Origin: Eleginops maclovinus
Lineage: Eukaryota > Chordata > Actinopteri > Perciformes > Eleginopidae
Direction: 5' to 3'
Length of the DNA: 64,000 bases
Assembly (NCBI RefSeq): GCF_036324505.1
Contig: NC_086364.1
Coordinates: forward strand, 18,920,648 to 18,984,647
Shown here piece after piece: positions 14,501 through 28,860 of the stretch; the first letter of the stretch is position 1; each line of letters begins with the position of its first letter. The notes below the pieces were generated by a model that searched no databases, had not been told where the DNA came from, and saw only the letters and a program-made list of their open reading frames with translations. Position numbers and translations under genes: made by a program.

Positions 14501-16002
14501 TTTTAATTCATTATGAGACTTCACAAAAGACAAAGGAAGTACTTAATTTAAAAACAAGTACTGTAAATGTTGACAAGCTGTAAATATAAAGTCAAACAGT
14601 GTAAAATAAAGAAAGCAGTCGAGACAAATGTAGAAGATCTGGATTTCAAAGCCATATACTGTATAAATCATGCATTATGTACAAAGCTAACCCACTTGTA
14701 TGTACATAATCTCAATCAACATAATTTACTTCAAACTGACATCATTCATTTGTTTGTTCTTACAAAATCTACTCATCTACCATTAGAATAATTGTGCACA
14801 GATGAATGCCAGAATGACTCCAACAGTTTCCCGCTCGTTGGCTGACTACCGTTACTACAGCTTTACTGCTGTTTTCATTGCATGAGAAAGTCATATTAGA
14901 TCTGTGGGAAGTTGCTGTGACATCCAAACAGGACATCAGTGCAGCCACTAATAACATGACAGATATGTTTGTATGTTCACATCTATTTTTCTCTTCAAGG
15001 GAAAAGGAAATTGGGTTGTGTTAAGAGCATCGTGGATAACACACTTTATTTCATTTGGTGATGTAACAGTTCACTTAAGCAACAGAGGGAAGCATCACAT
15101 TTGGGAAGTGAAATGGAAGAGTGTTTCCTTTTCTGCATTTTATTCGACATTTATATTTCAGGTTTTTGCAGAAGCTTTTATTCAGTCCTTGTTATATGTG
15201 CAAGGAAAGGAAAAGCTTGAATTCCTTCAATGACATTTCAAGATAGAGCAAGAACATTGCAAACTAAATTGCCTGTTATAATGTGTTTGTGAACTTTGGG
15301 TCGCACAAAATAATGTGAGGTGTTATAAGCTATGAAAAGGACTAAGAAAAAGGACAGAAAATGTCCAAATATGCTTTAACTCTTTTTCATAACAGTGTTT
15401 TACCTGCGACAACTGTGTCACTGCAGAGATATCAAATGCCTAACAGGTAATGAAAAACTACAAATAGCAAGATAAGTTAAGAATGGATTGAAGAAAGAAA
15501 TGCAGGCAATAACAACAGGGATTCTGGAAGTTTAAAATCCTGCCTGGTATAGTGTGGGCAGTTATTTAATAGACAACTCTTCCTCTCTGTAGATAACATA
15601 TTGCAATGCTTTTAGGGGAATAAAAAACAGCAAAGGCTCGGTGACTTCTTTAGGGGGTGATGAAGAATTGACCAAAAGGGTTCTGGCTCAACATCGGGTA
15701 AAACTAGGATTTTACATAAAGGTAAAGAGAACAGTAAACACATGAAAAGGAAACAAGGAAGGCTATACAGAGGTCTGGACTCCAGAGAACCGAAAAAGAA
15801 ACAGGTGTAACATGTTCAGGATGAAAACTCACTCACACTCTCTGTTTGTCAATGTCGGTGTCTCTCGCTTTCTGAGAAAAACACACACATAACACACACT
15901 CACGCAGTGTCCCATAATTTGTTTCTGCTTTACAGAACAAACATGTTTCACACACATCATGTCTCTGCTCACTGAAACCACTCACTGGTGCAGAAACCCC
16001 CG

Positions 16003-16117
<115 letters not shown>

Positions 16118-16929
16118 TCATCATCTGGCACAGACACAAGACTGTTTTTTCCTCTTCCTCTTCCATGCTGCAGTTAAAACACACAGTAAAAAAGCTGAGG
16201 AGGCACATCAGAAAATTAGGAGCCGTAATGGCCTCATGGGCGATGTGAAATGCTTGATCAACTTCACTGCAAAGATGGCGGGGCTGTTTGTACCTGAAAC
16301 TGATGTTGCTGCCAAAGACAACCTGCTTTTCTTGTTGCTAGAGAAACAGGAAAGCAAGCAAGAAATGTGTTGATGTTAAACTGTTCATATATTTGGAGAG
16401 AACGGGTAAAAAGCAAAAAGTCTGGTTACATCACTAGCAGCTGAATAATATATCCACTTCTCTATTGGTCAGTTAAATTACAATGAACTATTACGTATCA
16501 ATAATTTAGTTCCATTATGACGCTGTGAACATCAATTCTGAAGGCACTTAAGGACAGTGATTCCCAACCAGACACACAGCACAGTTCTTATTGAGCTAAG
16601 CTACTTAATGTACGTGAGAAATGATTTCATAAGAGTGAATGGACTGTACCCCATTAGAAAGAATGCAATGACTGTGCTATACTAAAGAAATACGTCCTTT
16701 CTTTAAAGTGATTCTTTTTACGTTGCCCATGTTTTGGTGTTAACATTTTCCTGGGACTGACGGGCAGTGATTTTCTGCAGCACCTGGTCTTTTTTTCTAT
16801 TGTATTTTATTTTAAAAAACACAGAGTTTTTCCATTATATCAACATATTGTGTCATTTGTAACATTTGAACACCACATTGAGACAATTTAGACAGTGTAA
16901 AGACTGGCTAGCGAGAAGTGGCTCACAGT

Positions 16930-17290
16930 TTTATAACCAAATAGCTATAAAACCGTCCAAACAGTTAGCTTAAACAGCCAAAGTACTTGGCTAAAAGCAG
17001 TTTCCAAACAGTTGAAATAGTTAATTAAAAGTAACGAGATAAACAGGATGGATAGGTAGGTTGTAATAGATGACGGATGGAAATAGCTAATTGTAAAGAA
17101 TAAATAAAAAATTACAAATATTGGCTCGCCAAAAAGCATAAACAGCTCAAACTGTTAGCTTAAAAGAACTGGATGAACACGGATACATTGAAGCAGTAAA
17201 ATACAAGTTATTAATTCATGGTCCAATAAGGTTGTAATTGATGATGATTTATATAGCTACAACTGTAAGAATAAAAGGGTTTGGGACAAA
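16930..17290. repeat. Two degenerate units of about 170-190 bp
   Basis: GGTTGTAATAGATGACGG…AATAGCTAATTGTAAAGAAT near 17,059 recurs near 17,230 as GGTTGTAATTGATGATG…ATAGCTACAACTGTAAG. ACAGTTAGCTTAAA near 16,961 recurs near 17,152. This is an old, decayed tandem duplication or part of a repeat family. Confidence 0.5.
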
Positions 17291-20200
17291 AGGTTAAAAC
17301 AGCTGAAAGTATTGTCAATCTTAAGTGTCGTACGGATGCAAATTTGACCAAAGCAACCGTAACATTAAATGAGTAATAGTTTCAACATCATTTCAATAAA
17401 TAATAGTGTTGCATTTATGCAGCTTATATTAACGTATTTCATTTCCTCACACGGCAGTTCTTAGTTTACTGTTTTTGCTTTATGGCTTAACATTACAGTA
17501 AGATAGAATAAAGGTTTGGGCATGTTTGAAGTTCATTGACATAACACAGTTCAGTGTCTGAATCCAATTATAAATGACGGCCACATGTCAGCTGTGAGGC
17601 AACAAGGTGGTGACGACACCTGATGGAATCTTTTTGAATTAAAAGCCTCAAAACATAAAACAAAACTCAAACAAGAGCACAGCCATAAACAAAGGCACCT
17701 AGCGGCACCGTCAAGTTATGTCAAAAGTCATCTGAGCTTTTCAATGTTTGAGTACAATGTAGTTTGAATTCCTCAGACACAACTTAATCTTGTGCTTTTA
17801 AGAAGAAATACACTTTTGAGTCTTTTAGTTTGAGCATTTGCTACTCATTAAACTCCTTGAAACATCGATAAAAGGACGTCTTCCCAGAAAGTTGTTAAAT
17901 GAGTTTGTTGTTGGCTCAATCAGCTTTCATCACAGCTGATCTTTATCTCATTCCCCGTCCGTCTGTCTCAAAGCATCCACTGTCAACACTGTGTTGCACT
18001 CTGAGGCTGAGGGAAAGAGACGGGGGAGTCTGAGACAGATCGACAGCGACAACTACAGCAATTTGCAGGTAGCCTGGATTTCATGATGAGCTGAAATGAT
18101 GAAAGACAACAAGAACAATACGTCTTTTCTTTCAAATGTAAGTTATTACGTTACCTCACCCTTCAGTGGCCTAATTCAACCTCTTGGTTTAATTCTATAC
18201 GGCCAATTGTGATGTCGTTTTGTTTTATTATAAACAACATAAACAAATACAAAGATGGTTGCACACATGGATAAAGCAAAATCGAGTGGGAGTGACTCCA
18301 GGGTTTAGGTGTATGAAGCTGTCCATAAATAAACTCGTATGTACATTCCTTAAAGACTGGATTACATACTACATGCTGTGGATAAAGCTCCAACACAATG
18401 GTAGAAATCTGAGAGACATAAAGGAATGTAGGATTGTCATTTGTTGCCATGTTTGCTAAAAGGATCCTTTTTATTCATATCATTAGAGGGAGACCTGAAG
18501 TACTTTTTTGGCAGTTTGCACGCTGAAATGGCGTAATTACTCTGGAGGTTTTGGCTCCTGTTGCTATTTTTTAAAGGAGTTCAGTCAATGATTTCTCACA
18601 CTTGCTTTGATCTTCTTGAAGTTCAAAAGAGTTTTTACACAACATGAAGTCTTATTGAGGTGTATATTGAATAAAAAGTCATTATCCCCAGGGCTTTTTC
18701 TTTGTAAGAGTCAACAATTCTTTTGAGTTCAGAACTTTAAAAGCCGACACATTAGGGATTTATATTTTTCTCTTTTAAATATTCTCTTATGTTTGTTTGC
18801 ATAGTATGCTTCTATAAAGTTTGTTTGAGTATTTAGGAAAGTGCTAAACTAAGTGTATTATCATTATAATGATTATTATTCCCTGAATGAGATCAGTACA
18901 ATTTGTCAGGAGTATTGTCTACTGGCGGATGAATTATGCAGCTCGCCAGCGTCATCCGTAACTTTATGGAACTCCTGAGCAGCGAGCTTTCCCACCCACA
19001 ATCGTCTCACTCCATCCGTGTTCATGTCTTTGCCCCTTTGTTTAAGCTATTAAAGAATTTTGCTGAAGTGCAATTCCCACTAAGTAAGGATTTGACTCAA
19101 GTCTCGGTTCCGCTTGTTCCCAGAGGTCGGCCTTAGTGGGTAGAGAGAGAGATAGATAGATAGAGGGAGTGCTTGTTTGTGTGGTAAACTTGTGGCCTCA
19201 TTTCAGAGTTGCAGTCTCAAAGTGCTGGCTTGGCTGTTCTAGAGAGAGGGAATGACTGAAGAGGCGCTATAGGGAGAGAGAACAACGCTCAGAAAAGCAA
19301 GGGTCGTCAATTATGATTGCCCTCCTCCGCCCTGTCCTCGTTATTACTTCCTCTGTGTGGCTTGCTGCGTCTGTCAGACACTTTTAACCCTGCCGGACTA
19401 ATAAGTAAGTGGGGTTGATGTCAGCCCTAAACAAAGCTGACCGTGTTTCTAATCTCATTGGAAACTATCGCCAACAAGGCCACCGCGACAGCAGAAACAA
19501 GTTATTAGAGATGGGAATACTTCACATGTACGCAATATATATACAATGAAACAAACACACAGGAGAAAGGTTTATCTCTGAGGCCAAAAAGAGCTACTCC
19601 ATGCAGAACAGGGCGGTATTACCAGGATCGCTTGTTTAAACAAGGAGGAGCGATGGTGGGATGAAGAGGGAGAGACCTGGGGAGAGAAAGAGATTTTGTG
19701 AATGCAATAACACTCTTAATGGCTAGGAGAATATTAACAAAGTGTGGAGGCAGTCTCAAGGGCATATGCAAATTCAATCGAGAAAGCAACTGTAGGTGGC
19801 AAGATGTGTTCCCCGAGCCTGTGTTTATGTGTGAAGAGTCAAGCTCCCTTAGAGAGCGAGTTAAGCATGATGCACATTACCGTTCTCGCTCGGTCAGGGG
19901 GTAATGAATCACCTTGAGAACGCTTTGTAGGCTATTTCATTTTACAGTCTGTTAACTCTTCATAACACGTCAATTGAAGTATACAAACACTGCGAAGCAT
20001 TAAGTGTGTTGTTAAAGTCCGGCTTTGGAAGCTGTGCATCATTTTCACTTGGGAAAAGAAAGGTGAAAATAATATTTCCTACAATACAGTGATTTGTATA
20101 GTAAACGGTAGGAGAGATATGTGGACATGGTTTGTCCTTTTTTAAGCATTGGAAATTGATTTCCCTATCTGCTTGATAAATGGTAACGTGGAAGGTTCAC

Positions 20201-21228
20201 ATGTTTGTAGTGTAGCCCACAGCTCACTTCAGCACAAAGCTCCCCCTACTAATTTCCTAATTTGCAGAATGTTTTCATGGCTTGGTTCCCAGAACAAGAG
20301 GCTGACTTTCTCATTTAGATTCTTGTCTGAGAAATGATTAAGACCCCTGGTGTATATTACGAAACACATCTGAGCTGTATTCCGATAATACATTTACTGT
20401 ACCTTGAACTCTTGACAACCTGCAGTCAGAACCAGTTTTCATTCTTACTCTTTCATTACATATCAGAACCCTAACTCAATCATAACCAAACATTACTTTC
20501 CTTGCAAGAGAGGAATTGATGATTTAAGAATTAAAATGTGCAGCTTTCCAAATAATCATTCAACATGTGTTCTTTCTGACTTACACAAAGGAAAACATAC
20601 AAAAACACATGTAGGTCTTTATTTTACTGCACTATTTATATCTGTAAATGTATCCTAAATAAAGTAAGTATTAATTAAGCCTCATATTTGGCTTATTAAT
20701 AAAAGGCTTCAGATCAAACTCCTAGCTATTTATTTTGGTGAGTTAAACCAGGGTTTAATAGATGTTCATTTAGAGGATTTATGGAGAAATACTTTTAGTT
20801 ACGTTGAAGTAAGACAGTTTATGTTCATGTTCGTATTCAACCTGGATCAGTGAATTCATCTGATGTGATTCCACGCTAAAAGGAATTCCGCAAATGAGTT
20901 TGAAAGCAAAGAGAGAAGTGGCTTTTAAATGTAGAAACTGATTAAAACGTCACCACATGCATGTTCAGGAAAACAAATACAAGTCATAAACAATAAAAGG
21001 TTAAAGGTTGACTTTTTTCTGTTTATTTGTTTCATTATAATTCACCTGTTCATTAAAATGGATAATTGTGTTGACAGTGTTTTCTGATTATGGACTGATA
21101 ACCCTAACCCTAAATGTCCACAGTAAAGGTCTTTAACTCTAATATGTTGACAAAAGTATGTTTGGATTTCTGTTCTGGATTTTGTATGCAAATGATTACA
21201 ACAATGCTTAATTTTCATATTAAACATA

Positions 21229-21444
21229 CACTGAAAAAACTGAAATGTTGACTTTAATTAAATGGATTACGTCAACAGATGTACACATAACTTTATTAGG
21301 TTGGTTGAAAGTAATAATATTAAGTTGAACCTAATGTTCTTTCTCTAAACGTAATATTGTTGCTTTCATCTAACCTAATATACTTGTGTGAAATCTGTCG
21401 ACATAATACATTTAATTAAAGTCAACGTTTCAGCTTTTTCAGTG
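21229..21444. mobile_element. Palindromic TA-flanked MITE, 216 bp
   Basis: It starts CACTGAAAAAACTGAAA, ends TTTCAGCTTTTTCAGTG, and is flanked by TA on both sides. The inverted arms extend about 90 bp each (GTTGACTTTAATTAAATG and its complement), so nearly the whole element folds back. TA duplication suggests the Tc1/mariner group. Confidence 0.8.
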
Positions 21445-23910
21445 TACTTTTATAGAAAACTGCTGCTACAAAAATAACTGCCTTGATAAAAGCAATTGAC
21501 TGAGGAAGTTTCATGTTGATATCTATTAGTCCTGTATTATCTCTTCTTAGCAGAGTAAATTATTTAATTGATTTAGAAATGTGATTATCTGTGCGAGGTT
21601 ATTTGCGTGTGTGTGTTGTGGGGAGGGTGTTTGTGCTCCGGCAGAAGATAATGGGACACTTCCCTCCCTATTTTTATCAAAAGGAAAATAAGACTCAGCT
21701 TTTGATTGTAGGATTAAACTTTTATCAGCCTTCGCATGGGAGCCTCATCAAAGGAGTTCAATGATCAATAAATATTGATGGAAGGAACATTAATCATTGA
21801 TTAAATCCTTGAGGAGTGACAGACACCACAAAACCCCTAAGAATTTAAAAGGAAATGCCACTATGTGCTGTTTCTCATCTTTTAATGAGGGAAGTTTTGA
21901 GGGATATTACGAATTTTGGTGGAAAATAAGCAAAGAGAATGCTTCATCAGAGGATGCAAAAATATTATCATTATCATTTATTGGTCATTCTTGTCGTTTC
22001 ATGTGGTCAAATTGTACTTTCTTCATTTTTGGTTGAGCCTTTTAAGTGATATTAAGGTCCTTTATTTATAACACGTATAAAAGCCCTCTCCATGTGAAGC
22101 TGTTGCCAAACATGAGAGGCTCCAACACTCACAGTAAGGGTGACAGGCAGACATGTGACCTATATTACATTTGACTGTCGACACAAATCACATATCGTCA
22201 GGTTGCTTTTATTCTCTCTTGTTGTTTAAGTAAAATACATTACTATGTACCTTGACAGTGCCATCTTCCACAGGCTCCAGCTTTATGTCTATTACGTTCA
22301 AGCTTTTCTTCGGTTATAAATATGAGGTAAAAGTTGTTTGGCTTTGCTCATGGAGAGTTGAACCGTTGTTCTTAATGTTTTAATGTATTCACAAAACATA
22401 CCAGACTTCAAAAGACAAACACATTCAAAAACGAGTGGTCCTGAAATTGATCCTTGAGAAAACGTTTTTTATAGTTTAAAGAGTTTAGAAAAAGCTGAAA
22501 AACTAGCAACAAGGAATGCTGAAAGTTGTGTCGCTTAGTGTCGTATTGCACTTGAACACACTGCAAACACTCCAGCAAACAGCCAGCTGGAACGTACTGT
22601 ACGTTCTGACAATCTCGGCTCAACAGTTGAGTGTCTATGCTATCAAAATGATGATCCCAATTGCATCCAATCTAACTGGGAGTACAGCTTTGCATATTTC
22701 TCCAAGCTTTGTTTGAGTGAAGGCCCACTTTGAAAACCACTTACCCTATAGTCGGCTACTTTGTTTTAAAGAGGCTCAACTGAATGTGTAGATACCCCAA
22801 TACAGAGCGAATAAAAGCAGAGCTGATACACTAACGCTAAAGCTTGAATATTTCAATGTTTAGCGAATAAAATATGGACAATTTTGTTAAATTAGATAAG
22901 TTACCTGGTTGGTTACATAACATCTTAAGATGCCTTGAAATCAACAGGTCGGACCCTCCCCATTCTTTGTTGAAGTTTAAGGCGACACCATGTGCTAAGT
23001 TAAAGGATTGTCCCTTGATAGTCTCTTGTTTGTAAGTATTGCGACCGTTGTAGCTCTCGCATTGAAGGTGAGTTATACAGCCTTCCTCAGAGGATTGACA
23101 TCATAAACTCCAGAGCCTTGTTTCATGGTGTGGACCGGTGTAAAAGCAGTGTGGGGCATTAGTTTACATCTGTGGGGACGCATCTATCATCCTGGGGCTG
23201 TCAGCAGTATGTCACTGTCTTTGCATCCCAAGCCTGCAGCTACCACCGGGGCTTGACAGATTTGTGTGTGTGAGAGAGAGACAGAAGGAGAAGGATGGGG
23301 CCCGAAAGGCGCCCTCACCCTAAATGACCTTGTGTGTAAGTGATGTAATGAGACAAAAGATTAATGATACAGAGCAACAATGTGGACTTTCCCTGTGCTC
23401 ACACTATTGTCGAAATGCATTGATATCCATCTTTGATCAAATGTATTTCTTTAATGGAAAGAAAGAAGGTACTGCCAACTCTGTTAAGTCCCTAACTAAA
23501 TGATGGATGGCACTTTCTCTTTGTAGACAGCCAGACCAACCACAGCAACGCGCAGAAAAAGAGACTATATTTGTTACCATTAATGTGAAAGGCACAAAAG
23601 ATAATAGCAATAGATGTCAACTGGGTAAATATGGTATCCAATGTAATCTGACACACGTAAGAATCCTACCTTAACAGAACTGAAAAATAATCTATAGACT
23701 TGTGATTTCACACACAGCCTTTGTCGCTGCACTAATTGGTTTCCTGGGCCCCCTGCTCATTGGGGTGCATTAACCTCTCCATGCATTAAATTAATGGAAA
23801 CACCATCTGTTGTGGAATAAACCTGATATAATTTGTATAATTTGACTGAATTCGGATCAGGTGTTGCATAGAGTCGAGTAGGTCCAGAGCACAATGACAG
23901 ATGATGTAGA

Positions 23911-24304
23911 CCGGGGGTGTCCAAATGCGGCCCGCAGGCCATTTTGAATCGGCCCTCAGAAAATTCTAAAAGTATGATGCAATATGGCCAACAAATTAAA
24001 CTTTTGCTTGTCTTATATTGTACTTCTCAAATATATGAGGCCAATTTTCAAATAAACGTAGTCATTTAAAATGTAAAACATCTTCTAACAAATCTTAGTT
24101 AATAAAAAAAAAACGTATTTCTATAACAAGCTTGAAATTGAACCTTCATATTTACTATTATCAGCAATCTGAGGCTTCTGTTTTGAGGAATGAGCGCATT
24201 ATTCACCTTTGATTTGTTTTGCTGATATTCCCCTCTATAAGTGGCCCAGCTCTCTGAATATTTTTCTGTATGTGGCCATCGGTGAAAAAAGATTGGACAC
24301 CCCT
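23911..24304. mobile_element. hAT-like non-autonomous element, 394 bp
   Basis: Ends GGGGGTGTCCAA and TTGGACACCCCT are inverted. Exact 8-bp duplications GATGTAGA flank it (23903-23910 and 24305-24312). An 8-bp target site and CAGGGGTGTCC-type ends are hallmarks of hAT elements. Confidence 0.85.
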
Positions 24305-24420
24305 GATGTAGACAGTGGAGGCCAACTGTGTGTTTTTTGGACTTTATCGCTTAGGGTGGGGCTATGTTCTAAAGGACATCATTGAGAAGAGTTCTTACTT
24401 TTCACCAGCTTAATATAGTA

Positions 24421-24620
24421 AGGTGGAGTTGGCGCAATTGGCTCGGCAGTTGGCTCGATCCCCAGCCCCCTACAGTCCAAATGTCAATTGGCCAAGATAC
24501 TTAACCCCCAAATTGCTCCTAGATGGTGTGTGTCCCTGAATATGTGGCACCAAAGCCTCTGCTTCTGTATGCATGGGTGAGAATGATTACTTGTATATGT
24601 AACATTTTGAGTGTATTTAC
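24421..24620 (+). mobile_element. Degenerate SINE-like element
   Basis: A GTTGGCGCAATTGGCTCGGC head is followed by GCCAAGATACTTAACCCCCA, TTGCTCC and a GCATGGGTGAGAATGATTAC tail, in the order of common fish SINEs. It lies 110 bp after the hAT-like element. Confidence 0.55.
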
Positions 24621-25611
24621 CATTTGCAATGTAGGTACACCCATAGGTTTCTGAAGAGCCACAGTGAAGCTCAAACTGGGAAACGGTGGCTGTTTATTTC
24701 CACCCTGAAGTTGGATATTTTATCCAGCATCAAGTGGATACTGATCTACAGTCTTTGCCATTTATGTTCAGACCGTACTGCTGCATGGTTTACTCAAACA
24801 TATTGGCAAACAAGAATGTTGATATTGCGCAACAATGCACTCTTTTACATACACAGGAAATGTTTTTCAAGTACTGACTTCCTCTAATATCCATGCATGG
24901 CAGCTCTGGTTAAGGATGAAGAAAGATCCTGGTGTGTCAAACAAAATGTAAAAAGTTATATTTAGCTGCTCCCCAGAATATTTTACCCCAAATGATCACT
25001 GTACTGTGTCCCAGAACTTTCTGGGTTTGAAATGAATGTTTCAAAGAGGGAGCAAAGAGCTTTTTCCTGTCAACTCTGCTGTACTATCATTCTTCTTTAA
25101 CTCCTGTCTTTTTATTAAGGTGACCACTGAACATTTTACTTACTGGGTGTACTTTTTTGTTGCTTTTTTAAGCTAAAGTTTGCTCCAACATGTTTGCTAA
25201 CAGAATATAAATTGGACCTATTCTGAGAGATGCAGAACCTTGAACGCTCTATTTCAAGGCTACTTTATCACAGGTGTGTTTATCAGCAACGTCATGATTT
25301 ATCGGGTGTTCAAGCTGACTGAATCATGTGTTGCTTTTTAATGCTTTGTCTATGCATTTATGAATGAGCTGTTGTATTTGGATTTTAATTATTCGATTGA
25401 AACAAAGAATAGCGTCTACACAATTCTCCATACTTTTAGTCTTTGGTCAAATTGATGATTTAGCTTTATAGTGGGAGTTAAGTTGTAGCAAGTTATTATC
25501 CGGATCACGCATATGCGGGACAAGACTTCCTCTTCTGTGCTTTGGCCAGTCCAATTAGCAACTTGAGATGTGAGATCAATTCAGAGCTTAGAAATGACAT
25601 CTACGACAGAT

Positions 25612-25632
25612 TTAGGGTTAGGGTTAGGGTTA
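25612..25632. repeat. Telomere-like (TTAGGG)3TTA
   Basis: Three exact vertebrate telomere units. The preceding GACATCTACGACAGA resembles GACTTCTATGACAGA before the tract at 26,054. Confidence 0.9.
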
Positions 25633-26053
25633 AATTGTTTGCAATGGCCTATTGATCTGTGGATGGGAGTTGCATATATGTGGTTTCTGAACTGGCTGCT
25701 CATAAAAAGGAAACATGACCCCCATGGTGATCCTGACCGTGGACCACTGGTCAGAGGTGAGGACCGCTCTGCAGGGGCTGTCAATCAATTGTCATTCAGC
25801 CACCTCGGCGTGGTGGTGCCTGGCTTTTTTATATCGAGAGTTTTTCCTTCCTCCTCATCTGTCTAATGGTCCTAACTGTCATTAGACTCCAGTCACGAGA
25901 TAATCAGGTTGAATGGGTAGGTGGGATTGGAACTGAGTGACCAAGGGTGTGGTAAGACAGCCTTCCCCAATGTTGCAAAGGTGCTGTTTCAGTCTGGTGA
26001 GTATATATATCTAGTAGTATAGATCAATTTACAGTATGACTTCTATGACAGAG

Positions 26054-26069
26054 TTAGGGTTAGGGTTAG
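26054..26069. repeat. Telomere-like TTAGGG tract
   Basis: Two and a half exact units with a leader like that of the 25.6-kb tract. Confidence 0.85.
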
Positions 26070-27871
26070 AACTACAAACAGAAACCAGAATGCTCCCAAT
26101 ACCCAAATCGTGTCCCAGTACCCCCTGTTTATGCATTCATATGAAGATATAGAGATGACGTTGTGTACAAACTGGTTAACTTTGACAAATTCAACCAGTG
26201 ACACGGAGGGGACACTAACATGTACTACTCTCACACAATGCATATATGGTTTTGTTATTTTGGACCGGTGAAAGGGAGCATTTAGCCAATTGGAACGGAT
26301 ACTTATCCCACAGGTTTTACCTTGACATGGTACATGTTTTTGTTTTCCTCTCTGCTTGCTGTACACTTTGTTTCAACTATGTTGTTTGTTAAGATAGCGC
26401 CAGAAAAATGAAGTTGAGAAAGGTTTTCCTGTCTAGATTAGCGAGAGCCTTCACGATGTTCAGCTGTGCACCAGCGACAGTCAGATTTTCTTACCATGTG
26501 TAGAATTTAGGGTGATGAATCATCTTATGTTTGTGTGTGTCTATATCCTTTTACTGCATGTCTCTCCCAGCCTGAGGTGGAATAGAGGGAATGACAGTTT
26601 GGTTTGAAAATTAAATCAGTTTACTGTAGCTGTAGACATTTGAGCTTATTCTGCATAATGGTCTGGAAATAGTTCACTATGACTAATTTCATCAGAGACA
26701 GAGAGCCTGGCAGGTCTCCTCAATAAGCACTCGATCCAAAGTATAGTGACACATCTTACAGTGAAAATAGCGAGTTAATGAAACCACTCATGCACAGACA
26801 GAGGAGGAGTGATTCAAACATTGCTAATAAATGTAATTGTTGGGAAGAGTTCGACTGCTGCCACTAAAATACAAGATCTCAACAAAGGCCTTTGACTCTT
26901 GCAGGCGTATTACACTAGACATGTTATTAACACCCACCTCTTCCCCTCCAACTGTCTCTCTGTCAGTCTTTAGCAATATCTGCATATCTGCATTTCTGCC
27001 TCCCTCTTTTTCTCCAGACCAACGCTTAACCCCTTGGATCAGATGTAAATTAGTGCAAAAACAGTTAATTGGGGAGCTGGTAAGGTTAGAAAAACATGCA
27101 TAAAGTACCGACTGAGTGTCCTGACATTTTATAATTAGCTCTCAGTGGGAAAATCATTCTGAGGTAGGGAATAAAAGGGCCCTATTAAGCTTTTGGGAGT
27201 CGTCCCACAGTAGAGGCACAAATATGTACCAGAACCATTCACTGCCAAGTAGAAGGTCTGAAAGGGTCTCACAGTCGCTGTGTTGAAACTCTGTTAACGG
27301 ACTAAGGAATATAGATCTTTCAGTCGGCTGAATTGACAAGGTTTTCCTGTTTGACATTTTTACATTTTGAGGCATCAGTAGTGTGAAACCTGAATACTCT
27401 ATTTAGCTGTTTTGTTGTGGAATAAAGGTGTGTGCATCAACAGCAGCAGCGTGTAAGGAGAGGTTTGACTAGGTTCTATGGACACATGTTTTTTTTATGC
27501 GAAATTAGGCTGGCTATATGTGCTGTACGTGAAGAAGAAGAATACAAAGTTTTGACAACAATCAATCCCTTTTAATTGACAAGTGTCCGGTTACGCATCC
27601 GCATGAATCATTTCTGTTCGATGTGCTTATGTGTTCACCAAGGCCTTTCTCTGTTCCTGTGTGGGTGTCGATGTGTGGTGTGCATGAGCGAGTAGGCATG
27701 TAAAACAGGTGCAGCATCGCGCAGAGAATTTCAGAATAAAACATGATGAATCTCGACCCCTCCAAGGTTAATCTCTGTGAGGTGTAGGATCCGATATATC
27801 TCCTCCATAATGAGCCATCAGCTGCCACGCTCCACAGACAAGAGCTGGGGCGGAGATACACTGTCAGGAAC

Positions 27872-27983
<112 letters not shown>

Positions 27984-28659
27984 CTATTCCTGTTTCACAC
28001 TTGACTACGCTTATGCAGTTAGGGTTCTTTTAGAGATAGCTAATTGAAAAGAAAAAGCAGTTTGAAAAACAAATTGAATGACGAAGGTAACCTTAAATGT
28101 GACAAAACAAAAGAGGGTGAATGTGTATTCTTAGTAGGAACAATAATGTGTCTGATGTGCGCATTGTGGATGAAGAAAATGAATTTTATAAGACAAAAAC
28201 AGAGAAAAGTGGGTTCATGCGGTGGTTCTCTGAAAGAAGAGGGAGAGGCGGAAACTCTAATTAAGGATAAGAGACTCTTTCTGTCTCCCTCCTTTCTTTT
28301 GTGTGCCTCAGCAACTTTTACAGCACTTCTCTTTTTCCTCCCCTCCTCCCTTTTTTTCTCATTTACTGCAGTGGCAAGCACATTCCCCCCCTCTCTGCTC
28401 AGTGCCTGCAGCATGGGAGAGTGCTGGAAAGCCTCCTCTCAGGGCACACACACATAATGCAGGAATGCATATGTCCCCTACACACACATAAATTCTGCCT
28501 CTTTGGCACATATAAACATGGACATGCTTCTTCATGTGTTAGCCCAAAAAGATATACACACTGATATCGCGTTGTGAGGGGTCCCGCTGGGCAACAGCAG
28601 GGGGGATGGACGACATGATTCCCTCTCTGATCTCAGCTAATGTAAGAAAAGAGAACTAA

Positions 28660-28860
28660 AAGATGCTCTTGGACAAAGAAGGAAGAAAGTGAAAGGTGAA
28701 AAGAGGACAACGGAAGGGAAGAGCAAGTGGCAGAGGAGTCAGAGAAGCTGAGGCAAGAGAGGAGGGATGAAGGTGAGATGTTGGTGGAAAGAAAGAAAGG
28801 AAAAGGAGAGGAGGGAGGAGGAAGTCAGGCGAGGATAAGAGATGAGATGGAGAGATGCTG
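28660..28860. repeat. Polypurine-rich tract
   Basis: About 200 bp is strongly A/G-biased on the plus strand (GGAAAGAAAGAAAGGAAAAG and similar). Short open frames here are composition artefacts. Confidence 0.7.

Noticed and set aside
28044..28457. 137-codon plus-strand open frame
   Set aside because: The frame passes from Lys-rich to Phe/Leu/Ser-rich because of purine and pyrimidine tracts. The opposite strand is equally open. No protein character.
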